The notes under the pieces were generated by a model, which was not told where the DNA came from, made no database searches, and saw nothing but the letters and a program-made list of their open reading frames with translations. DNA of 64,000 bases from Aphanomyces cochlioides (taxonomy: Eukaryota; Oomycota; Saprolegniomycetes; Saprolegniales; Verrucalvaceae): the NCBI GenBank assembly GCA_019828595.1, contig JAHQRK010000001.1, forward strand, positions 1,054,001 through 1,118,000. The letters run 5' to 3'. This document shows positions 34,527 through 46,575 of this stretch, in pieces. Made by a program: the position numbers and the translations under genes. Numbering within the stretch: position 1 is the first letter of the stretch; each line of letters starts with the position of its first letter.

Positions 34527-37500
34527 TCATTCATCCAAGACACCCCCGTCTTTGGCCAAACGATAGAAAACACCGTCTTCCTGGACCAACAGGTTGGCTG
34601 GAGAGTCCATTTCGACAACACAACCTGCATCCATCACCATGATGCGATCCGAATTCATGATCGTGTGCAAGCGATGTGCAATGGTCAACACCGTCGCGTT
34701 CGCAAACTCTTCAGCAATCACCCGTTGCAACTTCACATCCGTCTCATGATCCATTGCTGCCGTGGCTTCGTCCAACACGACAATCTTCGACTGCACCAAC
34801 AGAGCACGGGCCAAACACAACATCTGTCGCTCGCCCACACTCAAGTTTGACCCTTTGTCTGCCAACTCGGTGCTCAACTTCTCTGGCATCTCGCTCACTA
34901 GTGTGTGCAAACCAGCCTTCGACACCACAGACCATAGCACCGCGTCATCAAAAGATTCAAATGGATCCAAGTATTGCCGGAGAGTCCCCTTGAACAGCAC
35001 AGGTGACTGCGGGATGATGCTGAGTTGTTGTCGGAGTTCTTTCTTGTCAATCGTCGAAATATCTCGTCCATCAATCGAAATCGATCCGGACTCGATGGGG
35101 TACATGCGGAACAAGACCATGGTGAGACTGGACTTGCCAGCACCAGTGCGACCGACGATGCCAATCTTTTCACCACCTTGAATAGAGCACGTGAGGTCTT
35201 TGAGGACAAGTTCGCCAGTTGATTTGTATCGGAATTGAACGTGGTTGAATTTGATCGAACCTTGAGTCAAGTTGAAAGTCGCCTTCTTTGCAAGTGTCTG
35301 TTCTTCGTTTTCTAGGTTACTGTACTGGAGGACTCGCTCTGGAGAGACCATGCCAATTTCAATGTACGAATAAATATTGACAAGGTCAACAATGTTTGCG
35401 TCAGCCATAAGCACGTAGTTAAAGGCCAAACCAACCATGCCAGCAGAGAAAGTCGACCGGAATAGCACCAAACCTGTCGCGACAATCATGACAATTGCTG
35501 TCCCTTGAATCTGAATGCACAATTCGAACCACATTTTGACGACAGCTCTGGCAAACCACATTTGGTTGTTCAAGTCGACATGATGGGCATGACGGTCGAT
35601 GGCTTGGTTCAAATATGTCTTCCCATAAGCTCGCAGTAACATGAAGCCTAGTTTGATCCATTAGTGAATGAGCCTCACAATACCACAAATACCTTGTTCA
35701 ACTTCGTCCAAGAAGCTCAACACCGGTGAATTCGTGACGTTATTCAAACGAGATAACTCCCGAGAAGGTTGGAGGTACATCAAGGACAATCGAACGTACA
35801 AGTACCCGATTGGCAAAAACAGCAAACTAGTCCACTTGATGGTGGCTGCAGATGTCAACAGTGCACCAGAGAGGGCAAAGAAGACAGCGACAAAACTTCC
35901 AAAAGTGAACGATAAACGAGTATCAATGCTGGCCGTATCTTCACCATATCGATTGATAATACGACCGATTGGATTGTTGTCAAAGAATGTCATGGTCGTG
36001 CCTAGAAGACTTGACGTCATGTTTTCGAACAAAAAACGCGACGCTTTCAGGCCACAACTTGCGATAACAAGAGTACGGAATAACACCATGACAACACTTG
36101 CCAGACACAAAGCTGAATAAATGCTGATATACCAGTTCGTTCTTTCAGCAGCGTCAGAACTTGCCGTCCACTGACCAAGCCATACGTCAGAGGCGATTTG
36201 AAAGCCTTGCCACAAGGTTTGAATGATGCATAACCAAAGCACCGTCCACGCTCCACCACTTGCGGAAATATACGAGGAATAGACACTACCATCCACACGG
36301 CCTTCAGCACGATCTTCTTCGCTTGTCTCCTCAGCCATGGCAACTTCAAAGTGCTGATGCCACTTGCTGTGAACTTCAGAATTGCGAGGAGAATACAGGG
36401 AACCAGACTGGGTATGAGGCTTTTCTGATGTGCCATATTGATCATGAAATGAGTTGTCGCTCGGCTTCACGGCGGTTTGAATTGCAATACCATCATTCAA
36501 CTCCACCAAACGATTCACACTCTCCGCACCAATGATGTCAGCGTTGTGGGTCACCAAGATCACAGTCTTCGATTTCAACAACGTCTCAATGCACTTCGTC
36601 ATGATCTCTTTCTGCACCACGGCATCAATCGCAGCCAACGGAGCATCCAAAATCACAATGTCCGCGTCACTGTAACAAGCTCGAGCCAAACTGATACGAG
36701 CTTTCTGACCACCCGACAAGTTTCTTCCCTTCGACCCCACTTCAGTCATGTCGCCAAATGCCATCAATTCAAAGTCCGGCAACAATCCACACGCGTCCAC
36801 CACTCGAGTGTACTTGGCCGAGTCGAACGGTTTACCGAATAGAATATTGTCTCGAACACTCATTTGTTGGATCCAGGGTTCTTGAGAGCCATAGGCAATG
36901 GATCCACAGACGCCAGACGTGCCTTGGATTTGTTTCATTTCACCACAGATGGCCATGCACAGACTGGATTTGCTACTTCCGACTTTGCCGTGAATGACGA
37001 CAAGGTCTCCTCGGTGGATAGTCAAGTTGACATCTTTTAAGATGGGAGTAGATTTATCATTCCACGTGAATGTGCCGTTTTGAATTGTTACTAAGACGTT
37101 TTGGTCCTGGAAGGAGAGGGGTAAGGCGTCGAAAAATATGAATTGGCCTACCTCTGGAGCAGGAGCTTCTGGTCGAACCGGTTTGTCCTCTTGTGTAAGA
37201 TACGACAAAATACGATTGAGCGAGACGCGAGCCTGCACTACTGCCGAGATATTATCAGGGATCTCGCGCACTGGGTTCTGAAGTAGGCGGAAGAGGGCAA
37301 GAGCCGAAAACACTTTAGTGGCTGTAAGTTGTTGGTCCATCACCATTGTATAAACTGCAAATGACGACATCGAGACAAACAAAGGGGTGGCCCAAAGAAT
37401 AAAAATCGACGCTGCGCCACCCAAGAGAAGCCGCCAAATATGACCAAGTTCTAAATGCAGCTGTTAGTCAAGAGTAGTGTTGGGGTTCAGTCTACCAATA

Positions 37501-38415
37501 TCACGGAGTTTCTTAATTTTTTCATAGCATTTGGCTTCCCATGCTTGCAGCTTAACGACCAAAATGGACCCAAATGTTTCTTTCACGGCTTGCATGCGCT
37601 GGTCACGTGCTGCAGAAACGTTGTCATACGATTTGGATTGGATGGTTGCAACGAAGGAGCCCAAGATAAGACTCAGGACAATCATACCCATGCCAGCAAA
37701 AGCAGATACACCAATTTGTTGATACAACATGTACGAAATGACGATCACTTGAGTCGGCAAAATCCATAAGTTGTTCAAAGAAATGCTTGCCCAAAACAAA
37801 GTTTCCATGTCGGCAGAGTAGGCGTTCGCCAAATCTGGCACGTCTTTTTGCTCGTAGCTGGCCTTCAAGAGCAATTTTTGAAACAATAAACCTTTCAAAC
37901 CACCCATGAACCTATGGAGAGTCATGAAACAAAAGTCCAAAGACTCCAACATACCTGACACCCAAAGTTTCTTGGTAAAGAACGCAGTGGCTCCAGATTA
38001 TTGCTCGCATGACTTTGGCAAGCAAAAGTCCTCCAAGCCAGATATACATTTGGTTCAAGTCACTAGTCGAATCGACAACCTTTTGCAACACAATCGGGCC
38101 AACCAAATCCAAAATACGAACGAGAAATCCCATTAGACCAGTGAAGAGGTATGCTCCTCCGTAAGCATCCATACCGGCTCGGAAAACAGACTTGGTGCGT
38201 TCGAAAGATGCCGCAAGAATTTTGTTATTAGTCTCGACCTTGTTGATGTCTTTGAGAGCCCATATATCGTCAATATTGAGCTGTCGTTGAATACGAACAA
38301 GTGGAACACACCATGTCAAGAAGACTCTTGAAAACCAAGACGCTTCGTCACGGGGATGAGCCGCCTCGGAAGCAGCACCAAACGTAGAGTACTTGGCTTG
38401 GTTCGATCGTAGCAT
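34527..38415 (-). CDS. ABC transporter F, ABCC/MRP-type full transporter
   Basis: Five exons on the minus strand, 38415-37955, 37911-37496, 37450-37152, 37106-35693 and 35647-34527, giving 1236 aa. Exons 1 to 3 and 5 have the same lengths as in gene C (461, 416, 299 and 1121 nt). TMD1, TMD2 and NBD2 (GRTGAGKSS, LSVGERQML, LDEATAAMD) are intact. NBD1 has Walker A GKVGSSKSS, where Ser replaces the last conserved Gly of GxxGxGK, and Walker B LDAPLAAID. NBD1 may therefore bind ATP poorly, but the consensus site of ABCC proteins relies on NBD2 Walker A/B and NBD1 signature (LSGGQKARI, intact). Orientation is opposite to A to D because of the inversion. Confidence 0.9.
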
Positions 38416-38430
38416 TGTCCTCAACAGCGC

Positions 38431-38445
38431 TAAAACCGAAATGAG
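38431..38445 (-). promoter_or_regulatory. Oomycete-type Inr/FPR core promoter of gene F
   Basis: On the minus strand CTCATTTCGGTTTTA fits the CTCATTYYN start-site part and a T-rich flank, at the same distance from the ATG as in A and C. Confidence 0.45.
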
Positions 38446-38523
38446 GTCGTGACCAGCTTTTCAAATTGCTGATCCTTGGACAGTGAAATGTGTCAATGTG
38501 ACTCACACTATTATCGTGTCAGG

Positions 38524-38593
38524 AGTGATTGTCTTGTGATGTAATATCAACAGGTGTAAGTATTACTACGTAGTACATCACAAGACAATCACT
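38524..38593. repeat. Perfect 20-bp inverted repeat (hairpin), 30-nt loop
   Basis: The arms at 38524-38543 and 38574-38593 are fully complementary (AGTGATTGTCTTGTGATGTA). It lies 109-178 bp upstream of the F ATG. It may be a MITE remnant or a regulatory hairpin; no target duplication is clear. Confidence 0.7.
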
Positions 38594-38994
38594 ATTTTCA
38601 TTTCTTGAATGTTTGTCGATGCTGGTTTCCAAGCACTACTAGTATATTCAAAGAAATTTCAATTGATTTTCAAAATGTCATGTGAATGTCACTTTGGAGG
38701 GAAATGCAGTGATAGGCGGCGCAGTCTGCTTTTTTATGCCCATCTCTCTGCTTTCCTCCATCGTTCTATCAAGTCAATTTAGGCTCGAGAAGCTCTTACA
38801 GTTTTCTGATGCCCCACAATTCATCTTCAATGTCATATTGATTGATGGCATGATTAATACTTCCATATTCTGTTGTCATCTTGTTCATAGTTGAACTCCT
38901 AGCACGTTGAAACTCGACATCCGATTCAATCTTAACTCTAAAGTTCTTGATATAAATTGTTAATATCATCGAGAGCGTAAGCTTCGTTATCAAG

Positions 38995-40746
38995 CTAGGC
39001 GCTCACAACACCACCATCTTTGGCCAAACGATAAAAAGTCCCATCTTCCTTGGCCATGAGAGCACTCGGCGAATCAAGCTCAACAACGCATCCTGCGTCC
39101 ATCACCATGATGCGATCGGTGTGCATCACAGTATGCAACCGATGGGCGATCGTCAATACAGTCGCGTTTTCAAACTCTTCAGCAATTACACGCTGCAACT
39201 TCACATCTGTCTCATGGTCCATTGCTGCCGTGGCTTCGTCCAAGACAACAATCTTCGACTGCACCAACAGAGCACGAACCAAACACAACATCTGTCGCTC
39301 GCCAACACTCAAGTTCGACCCTTTATCTGCCAACTCGGTACTCAACTTCTCAGGCATCTCGCTCACTTGTGTGTGCAAACCAGCCTTCGACACCACAGAC
39401 CATAGTGCCGCGTCGTCAAACGATCCAAATGGATCCAAGTATTGTCGGAGAGTTCCCTTGAACAGCACGGGTGACTGTGGAATGATGCTCAGTTGTCGCC
39501 GGAGCTCTTGTTTGGCAATTGTCGAAATATCTCGTCCATCGATCGAGATCGATCCTGACTCGATGGAGTACATGCGAAACAAGGCCATGGTCAGACTGGA
39601 CTTGCCAGCACCAGTGCGACCAACGATTCCAATCTTTTCGCCGCCGTGAATAAAGCATGTGATGTCTTTGAGGATAAGTTCGCCGGTTGGTTTGTATCGA
39701 AGTTGGACTTGATTGAATTCAATTGAACCCTCCGTCAATTTGAATGTAACTCCTCTGGCTCGTCTTCCTGATCCAAACTGCAGTATTCCATCACTCGCTC
39801 AGGTGCCACCATACCGATTTCCAAATTGGAATAGCTGTAGACAAGGTAGGTGATGAATGTATCAGCAAGAAGAACGTAATTGAACGCCAACCCAACCATT
39901 CCAGCGGATAACATTGGGCGAAAGAAGACCAAACCCGAGGCAACGACCATGACAATAGCTGTGCCTTGGAGCTGAATGCAAAGTTCAAACCACGTGTCGA
40001 CCATGTATTTGGCAAAATACATTTGTTGAGTCATGTCGAGATGATGAGCATGACGGTGAGCTGCTTGTTGAATGTAGGTTGGACCATGAGCTCGCAGCAA
40101 CGTGAAGCCTAGTTCACAGATAAGCCTACTATCAATCGTATTGCCTTACCATGTTCGACTTCATCCAAGAAGTTGAGCACTGGAGACGTGGTAATGCTAG
40201 TCAATCGTGATAATTCCCGTGAGGGCTGCAGATAAATCATCGTCAACCGTACGTAAATGAAGGCAATCGGCAGAAATAGCAATCCAAACCACTGAATAGC
40301 GACGGCAGATGTAATTAACGACCCAGCTAGACCGAAAAGTCTGCCTGCAACACTTCCAATAGAATTTGAAAGCCTTGTATCAATACTTGCCATGTCTTCG
40401 GCGTAGCGGTTGATAACACGGCCAATTGGGTTGTTGTCATAAAATGTCATCGTTGTCCCCAGCAGCGACTGAGTCATCTTTGCAAATAGAGACCTGGATG
40501 CCATCAAACCGCAAGCTGCTAAAAGTAGTGTGCGACACAACACCATCAAAACGCTTCCTAAGCACAACGCTGAGTAGATGCTGATATACCAATTTGTGCG
40601 TTCAGCAGCGTCAGGACTTGCAGTCCATTCACTGAGCCAAAAGTCTGACACAATTTGAAAGCCTTGCCACAGGGTTTGGATTACGCAGATCCAGACAAGA
40701 GTCCACCAACCACCGCAAGAAGCAATATAACAAGAATAAACACTGA
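38995..40746 (-). pseudogene. ABC transporter E, 3' fragment
   Basis: The minus strand begins right at the LTR edge with TCAGTGTTTATTC, the codons that follow GRVDL in intact paralogues, exactly where the 5' fragment at 20948 stops. It covers TMD2 and NBD2 in two exons (40746-40150 and 40108-38995; 41-nt intron). A one-base shift near 39745 separates TMD2 from NBD2. NBD2 itself keeps GRTGAGKSS, LSVGERQML, LDEATAAMD. With the 5' fragment it makes one gene, interrupted by RE1 and then separated by an inversion. Confidence 0.9.
40743..40746 (-). repeat. Target site duplication TCAG (right copy) of RE1
   Basis: Read on the minus strand, TCAG directly follows the LTR end CCACA and continues into gene E as TGTTTATTC. 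It pairs with 20945-20948. Confidence 0.75.
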
Positions 40747-41500
40747 TGTGGCAAAGCGAGCCGCCACTCGCGTAACAGATCCAACGCACGTCCGACACAC
40801 GGAGAAGAGATCTTATTGGCAGACGAGTGCCAATCACAGTGGATGGCGAGTGGATTTCGGTGCTCGATCGTGTGCGAATTATGGCCAAGGAGCGGACGGC
40901 ATGAATGGAAAAGCAGAACACAGCGAGCCAGGGCAACGACTGCCAATAGAGGGAGCCGACCAAGCAATCAGTCAGTGTTGGTAGCAGGCTACGGGCGTGC
41001 GACTGAAGTTTATGGCCAATGAAGATGGCGAGCAAGACCTGAAGACCAATCAAGGAGCGAGAGCGAGCGGATTAACACGCGTGCGTGCGAAGTTAGGAGT
41101 AGCTTAGGAAACAGAGGCGGTAGTTTTTCAGAGCTCTTTTTGGCTGGCGTTGAATGAACCTCTAAGTTTGTGGCGTCCCGTCGAGAGAGTTTAAGCGCCA
41201 AGAAGTTTGCAGGAGTTCCGTGGGTCTGTCGAAAACCCGCACCGTCAATCGCCCTCACCAACGCCAGTCAACGCTAGGCGTAGCTCGTGGGCAACCGAGC
41301 AACCAACCCCCTTCCCGGTCCTCCCCACCATCCATTCCCCCAGCAGCGGTCAACTACTGCGGACTTTCAACCCACAGTCGTGCCTTTCCATTTCCTTCGA
41401 TCGCGTCTGGCTCACCTAAAAGCCCCAGGCGACCTCTAACCTTCCACCCCCCTTTTCTTGCGGCGAGAAGCTCGAACTTAACTGATCCGACCATCCCACA
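40747..41500 (+). repeat. 5' LTR of Ty3/gypsy element RE1
   Basis: 754 bp, TGTGGCAAAG...CATCCCACA, followed by a primer binding site. It matches the LTR at 20949-21690 in inverted orientation. The 301-codon minus-strand frame that runs from here into ABC TMD2 (41053 to 40150) is a chance read-through. Confidence 0.88.
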
Positions 41501-41502
41501 AG

Positions 41503-41520
41503 TGGTGCCACGAGCCGGGA
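41503..41520 (+). promoter_or_regulatory. Primer binding site of RE1
   Basis: TGGTGCCACGAGCCGGGA begins 2 nt after the LTR, which is the expected place and starts with TGG (complement of tRNA CCA). The tRNA was not identified. Confidence 0.6.
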
Positions 41521-41542
41521 GGTTGAGCACACAAACTAAGAA

Positions 41543-42986
41543 ATGGTTAGACCTGTTAACCCTGCCAGCCTGCTGTTGGACGCGTCAGCAGACAACCAGA
41601 CGTCCCCTTCGGTGGACATGCAATTGGACCCGTCAGAGCAAGCGAAGCAAGCGATGGCGGCATCCAGGAGTCGTTACGGGCAGACTCCAACTGCCTTCGG
41701 GCAATATCAATCAGTAGCGGCACCGACCCACGCCACTACGACCAACCTAGATGCACGATCGCGCTCTAGCAAAAACAATCCCGCGCAATTCCAAAGCCAC
41801 GGCAGCGATGTTGGTGACTACGACGAAGACAAGGACGCCGATGAATTGCCTCCAGCTCCCGCCGACGACCAGTCAAGATTTATCGCGGTGTTGGTCAGGC
41901 AAAATCAAGATCTGATGCGGCAGCTGCAAAGCAACCAAACCTTCGCGCAAGTGCAGGAAGACAAGGACGATCTGACGAGTGGAACGTGGACGCTGCGCCT
42001 GTCGGGCTCCCTTCTAACAATGCTCCCCGTCTGCATATCCTCGCGCTCGAGCCGCTGCAGTGATTCAACGGATCCGCCGACGGCACCGATGCGGCGTCAT
42101 GTTTCCTCCGACGATTCGAGGAGAATGCGACCGCCAGTGGATGGACTGACGACGAGGCAAAGCGCAAGTTCCGCCTGCCTGTCGGCCGAGTCGTCCAAGA
42201 CTGGTACAACCAGCTGCGAGCTGACGGACGATCCACTTGGAAGGCCGTGCGTGCGAGCTTCGTCCGCGAATACATCCTCAGTCCGGTGCGCAAGCAGGAG
42301 GTCTACTACACGATGCGTCAAAAGGAGAATGAGACCATCCGCGAGTACCTTTTCCGCTTCAACGCGGCTGCCACGAAGATCGGTCTCAAGTACGATACCA
42401 ATCGGAAGCACTTTGTCGACCACTTACGGTGCTTTTGCAACTCGCTGGCGGATCCGAGCCAAGCCAAGTGGATCTCTTCGATGCGCTTCACCTCGATGGA
42501 CGACTTGAAGGAGTACTTGAATGACCAGCGCCACACTGAAGCATTGCGAGAGCATCGCAGCCAACGAGGAACGGCCCAACCGAGCGGCAACCAGCGACAA
42601 GAACGTGCAAAAGTTCCGCGTGTCAACCACTTGGACGCTGTGACCCCAACGGACATGGCCAAGCTGGCGGCGGCAGCGACCGACTCTGTGCGCGCTGAGA
42701 TCTTCGCTCTTGGGCTCAACAATCATGAGGCGCGTCGCGAGGTCTGTCGTGACTTGGCAAGACGCACTTCAAGTTGGATGGCTTGTGCTGGTCGACGGTC
42801 TTCTGCACTCTGTGCCAACGCATGGGGCACCCGGAGATCAACTGCTTCAAGGCTTGTCAACTCTGTGCGACACCGCACCACAAAGCCGACCCGTGCCCGA
42901 CTCGTCAACAAGCCGCTGAGCTGAAGGAGTTCCTGCAAAGGCTGGACATCCCCGACATGCCCAGCCTGGATTGTTTAAACTTGTAA
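41543..42986 (+). pseudogene. RE1 gag with zinc knuckle, frameshifted
   Basis: ATG at 41543, 42 bp after the LTR. The N-terminal part is Gln/Ser/Asp-rich to about residue 145. A frame change near 41985 leads to the capsid domain (FRLPVGRVVQDWYNQLRADG, YTMRQKENETIREYLFRFN), and another near 42770 leads to a CCHC knuckle CTLCQRMGHPEINC and a second CQLCATPHHKADPC. It packages RNA in the particle. It is separated from its own pol (24816-29560, minus strand). Confidence 0.8.
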
Positions 42987-43689
42987 GTCCGTGGGGACCG
43001 CGATACCCCAGCCGCGACGGACGTCGGACATCGCACACTGACTAAAAAAACCAAGAAAAACTGAAAAATGACGAAAGCCCAAAAACATCGAAAAACCAAG
43101 AAAAATCCAAAAAATAGCCCCCACCAGAACCTTACTGACGGAGTTCGAAGAGCTTTTTGAAGTGGTTCGTGGATGGAAGAGGAAGCAACAAGAGCGAGCG
43201 GTTACGACAAGCGCTGAAGAAGCAATCAAGAATGAAGACTGAATCAAAAGTCGACTCGACGCCAATGCCGCCAACCATGTTGGCTTCCTGAAAGTTCCCC
43301 CTGTAACCAAGAATACATCCAACCTTCCCGACAGACCTTTTGTTTTCTACTCGGCTGCCGACTGCGTGGCGCTGTCAGACGAGTACGGACTCAAGGAAGG
43401 CGAACACTTTGGTCACTGGCAAGATACAACGTTCATCGAGAACGACATGACCCGACTGGGTCATGGTGCCGAAGACTGCCCTCGAAAGTTCCACCGTTGC
43501 AACCTGTGCCACCAAGTCGGTCACTATGTCGGCGAGCATGTCCGAACCTGCCCAATCTGCAAGCAAGTCGGCCACTCTGCGTCGCGCTGCCCATCCCGTC
43601 CAGCTGACAAGGCTTGAGATCGCGGCGCCAGGACGACTCCTGCGGAAACAGGACGCGTCCTGGTATGCCAGACTCAACACGTTTCCCAC
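42987..43689 (+). other. Breakpoint zone between RE1 gag and RE2 pol
   Basis: An A-rich low-complexity stretch lies at about 43040-43110. A frame interrupted by one TGA near 43240 then runs from about 43130 to 43617. The last 84 codons have two more zinc knuckles (CNLCHQVGHYVGEH and CPICKQVGHSASRC). After one stop the same frame continues into RE2 pol. The exact point at which RE1 changes to RE2 cannot be set without full copies of both elements. Confidence 0.55.
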
Positions 43690-45470
43690 GTGTCCGAGAC
43701 AAATGCATCTGATTCTTCTTATGATGACTCTTCTGGAGGATCTCATGTCTCGACACACGACTCGCTTCCTACTTCTCGACCCCAGCAACCGGACTCAGTC
43801 CGCTCGCCCAAGTCGCGTCGTACACCTGACACTGTGAATCCGACTGCGCCTGAACCTGTTCCAGTCTTTACAGACGACGAAATCACTGATCTGATGGAGT
43901 CCCACCTTGAATTCACTGAGGAGGAATTCCCTGAGGAGGAATACTCGAAAGAAATCGAAGATCGACTTTACCCAATCACTAAGTCGGACGTTCGCAAACA
44001 ACTTGAACGCATTCGCAAACGTCAAGTCAACCCGACCCATGAGGAAATCCTACGCTCCTTGGACTTATCGGAGACGGACTCACACTTACTACTCGCCCCT
44101 GCTGATATCGAGGACGAGACTCTCTGGTTGAAATGGTTTGCGGACACTCTAGAAAAATGCGACGAGGCGCGAAGAGCCAGTCGAGACTTCAACAACACCC
44201 GCAAACACCCGTTAGCTCGAGTTTCTTGGATTGACGCGAATCCTTATGCAGTCCTTGACATGGATGAAATCTCCAGACGATGGTGCGCCTATCTTAGGGA
44301 AGACTCATGCACGACGTCCTCTGAAGACGAGAAACTGCCGACCGACGCTGTAACGTATCTGCCTGACATTCCGACGTCATGTTCCGGCGTGCGACAATCC
44401 CCGAATTTCGAATGTTCCGACGAATTCTGGAATGAGTTACCGTTGGACTATCCACAATCGACTCCAACTGCCTCAACGCAAGCTCGAACCAAGTCTCGAC
44501 AACTACGCAGTCTCCATCGCAAATCGGCTAAGATCGACCCAACCTATTGCTCTGACCTACTTGAAGGAAATCCGCCCTCTGTGCGACTCTTATATCGACT
44601 GACACGATTATGTCACACCCGATCCAGATCTGATACGGATCCTTTTATCCAAGCATACGTCTTTATGGCACAAATTAGGATGCCCAACTCTGTCACAACC
44701 GCGATCCTCCTTTGTATCAGCCGACAACTCTCGACTCGAAATGCTTGGTCGCATCAAGCTCACGATCAACTTAGCTGGACGCAAAGTCCTCTCCCCTTTC
44801 TGGGTCATGTCGACTGCCCTTACAGACTGCATTGTTGGCATTGATCTATTACGCCAAATGGGTGCGATTATCAACCTGAATGACAAAACACTATCGATCG
44901 ATGGCTGCGACGAGCTGATCTCACTTTCGCCACTGAGCCCTACACAACAAGAGACTCATGCAACTGGACCTGTCACAGTCGCAGCAGCGACGCAAATCCC
45001 TCCACGATCCTTCCAATGGATCGCGCTCTGCGGGATCAGACTTACCAACTTCGACGACTATACTCGTCGAACCCACCAAGTCGGCTCTACTACACGCCGC
45101 AGCCGCCTTATATCGCACAAATCCATCACGAACTGTACTCCTGCAAGTCGCTAATCCTTCCGACTCGCCGATCCATCTTCCTGCTCATGCGATCCTTGGC
45201 ACATGGATGGCGTTACCTCGTGATCACATGGAATCAACCCTCGACTCACGCGATTTCTGCGCACAACCAGACAACGGTCATTCCTCACGTACTACAGATG
45301 AACCCAGGAGGGTCCTCACTCAAATCGGGGGCCCCGGCGTTGTCTGTCCTGTGCAATCGGAGACGACTCCGACTAAAGAACTACCTATCGACTGGACTGA
45401 CTCAAGTCTCAGCATCGATCAACGCGAACTCTTACGCAAGACTCTCCGACATATTCGTCGACTCATCCAC
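43690..45470 (+). pseudogene. RE2 pol N-terminal part with protease remnant
   Basis: An acidic Ser/Asp/Thr-rich frame runs from 43690 to about 44660 (FTEEEFPEEEYSKEIEDRLY). A frame change then precedes the C-terminal half of a retropepsin (RIKLTINLAGRKVL, DCIVGIDLLRQMGAIIN) near 44750-44880. The DTG active-site part is not found in a clean frame. Several frames overlap to 45470, so this part is damaged. Confidence 0.6.
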
Positions 45471-46575
45471 AGCCCCCGGACGGACTCATCTGATCGAATT
45501 CAGCATCGACAAGGGCAATAACCCTCCGATCCGAAGCGTACCATATCGGACTTCGAAGGCAAAAGGCGATATTATGGAGGCGGAACTCAACCAATACCTG
45601 GATCTAGGACTGATCCGACCCTCGAAGAGTCCCTGGTCAGGTCCAGTGCTTATAATCCGCAAGCCAGATGGATCGATACGCTTCTGTATCGACTACCGCA
45701 AACTCAACAGCATCACAGTGAAAGACTCTTACCCTATGCCTCGGATCGACTATCTACTACGTGTTCTTGGCAGAGCCAAACTCTTCTCCACTATGGACAT
45801 TGCGTCGGGATATTGGAATGTCCCGATGGCTAAAGACAGTATTGAGAAGACAGCGTTCACATGCAAGTACGGACTCTACGAATGGCTCGTCATGCCCTTC
45901 GGACTCTGCAACGCAGTCCCATGTTTCGAGAGACTTCTGGAACACATCCTGATCGACTACAAATGGCGAACTTGCCTAGTCTATCTAGACGATTGCATCG
46001 TTTACAGCGAAGACTTTGGATCGCATTTGATCCGACTCAGTCAAGTCCTTACTAAATTCAGAGAAGCTGGATTCAAACTCAAGATGTCCAAGTGCAAATG
46101 GGGTCGATCATCAGTTCCATTCTTAGGACACATTGTCACACCAGCTGGAATTCTCCCGAACCCTGAGAAAATCAAGTCGGTCCTCCGAGTCAAAACACTC
46201 AAAGATGCCTCAGAAGTCCGCGCTTTCTTAGGACTCGCTGGTTATTTCCGTCGATTCGTACGCGACTTCTCTAAGATCGCTGCACCCTTGACCAACTTAC
46301 TAACGGCCGAGCAATTCTTCTGGTCAACCGCATGTGACGAGGTGCTCGAAAGTCTCAAACGCAGTCTAGTCTCTCCACCGATCCTGGCTCACCCCGATTT
46401 CGATCTACCTTTCTCGATCTGGGTTGACGCTAGTCACATAGCAGTCGGTGCAGTCCGCATGCAAAAACAGCAAGGCAAGAATCACGTCATCGCCTATTCC
46501 AGTCAATCCTTGACAAAAGCTCAGCAAAAATGGATCTCGAAAGAAATGGGGATCTCTGAGATCGAATGTTGGTGA
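45471..46575 (+). CDS. RE2 reverse transcriptase and start of RNase H
   Basis: One open frame with all RT motifs: LIRPSKSPWSGPVLIIRKPD, RFCIDYRKLNSITVKD, LFSTMDIASGYWNVPM, VMPFGLCNAVPCFERL, the catalytic CLVYLDDCIVYS, FLGHIVTPAGI, and the connection FLGLAGYFRRFVRDFSK. RNase H starts at FSIWVDASHIAVGA. The frame stops with TGA at 46573-46575, inside RNase H. Confidence 0.88.

Larger units (their letters stand above)
38416..38994. other. Intergenic region between F start and E 3' end
   Basis: No gene. It holds the presumed promoter of F (minus-strand CTCATTTCGGTTTTA at 38445-38431, 16-30 bp before the ATG) and a 20-bp perfect inverted repeat, listed separately. Confidence 0.55.

Noticed and set aside
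20257..40746. Two unrelated truncated ABC genes rather than one gene E
   Set aside because: The break points match to the base, with the same 4-bp duplication and the same LTR ends, so one interrupted gene is simpler.
40150..41053. Long minus-strand frame fusing LTR sequence to ABC TMD2
   Set aside because: It is a read-through of the RE1 LTR into the E fragment. The same LTR part is open at 21396-21690 in another context, so the N-terminal half is not a gene.
20949..41500. Inversion by recombination between the two RE1 LTRs themselves
   Set aside because: LTR-LTR recombination would leave each LTR joined to foreign internal sequence. Here each LTR still has its correct inner neighbour (polypurine tract, primer site), and RE2 is split as well, so the breaks lie inside the element bodies.
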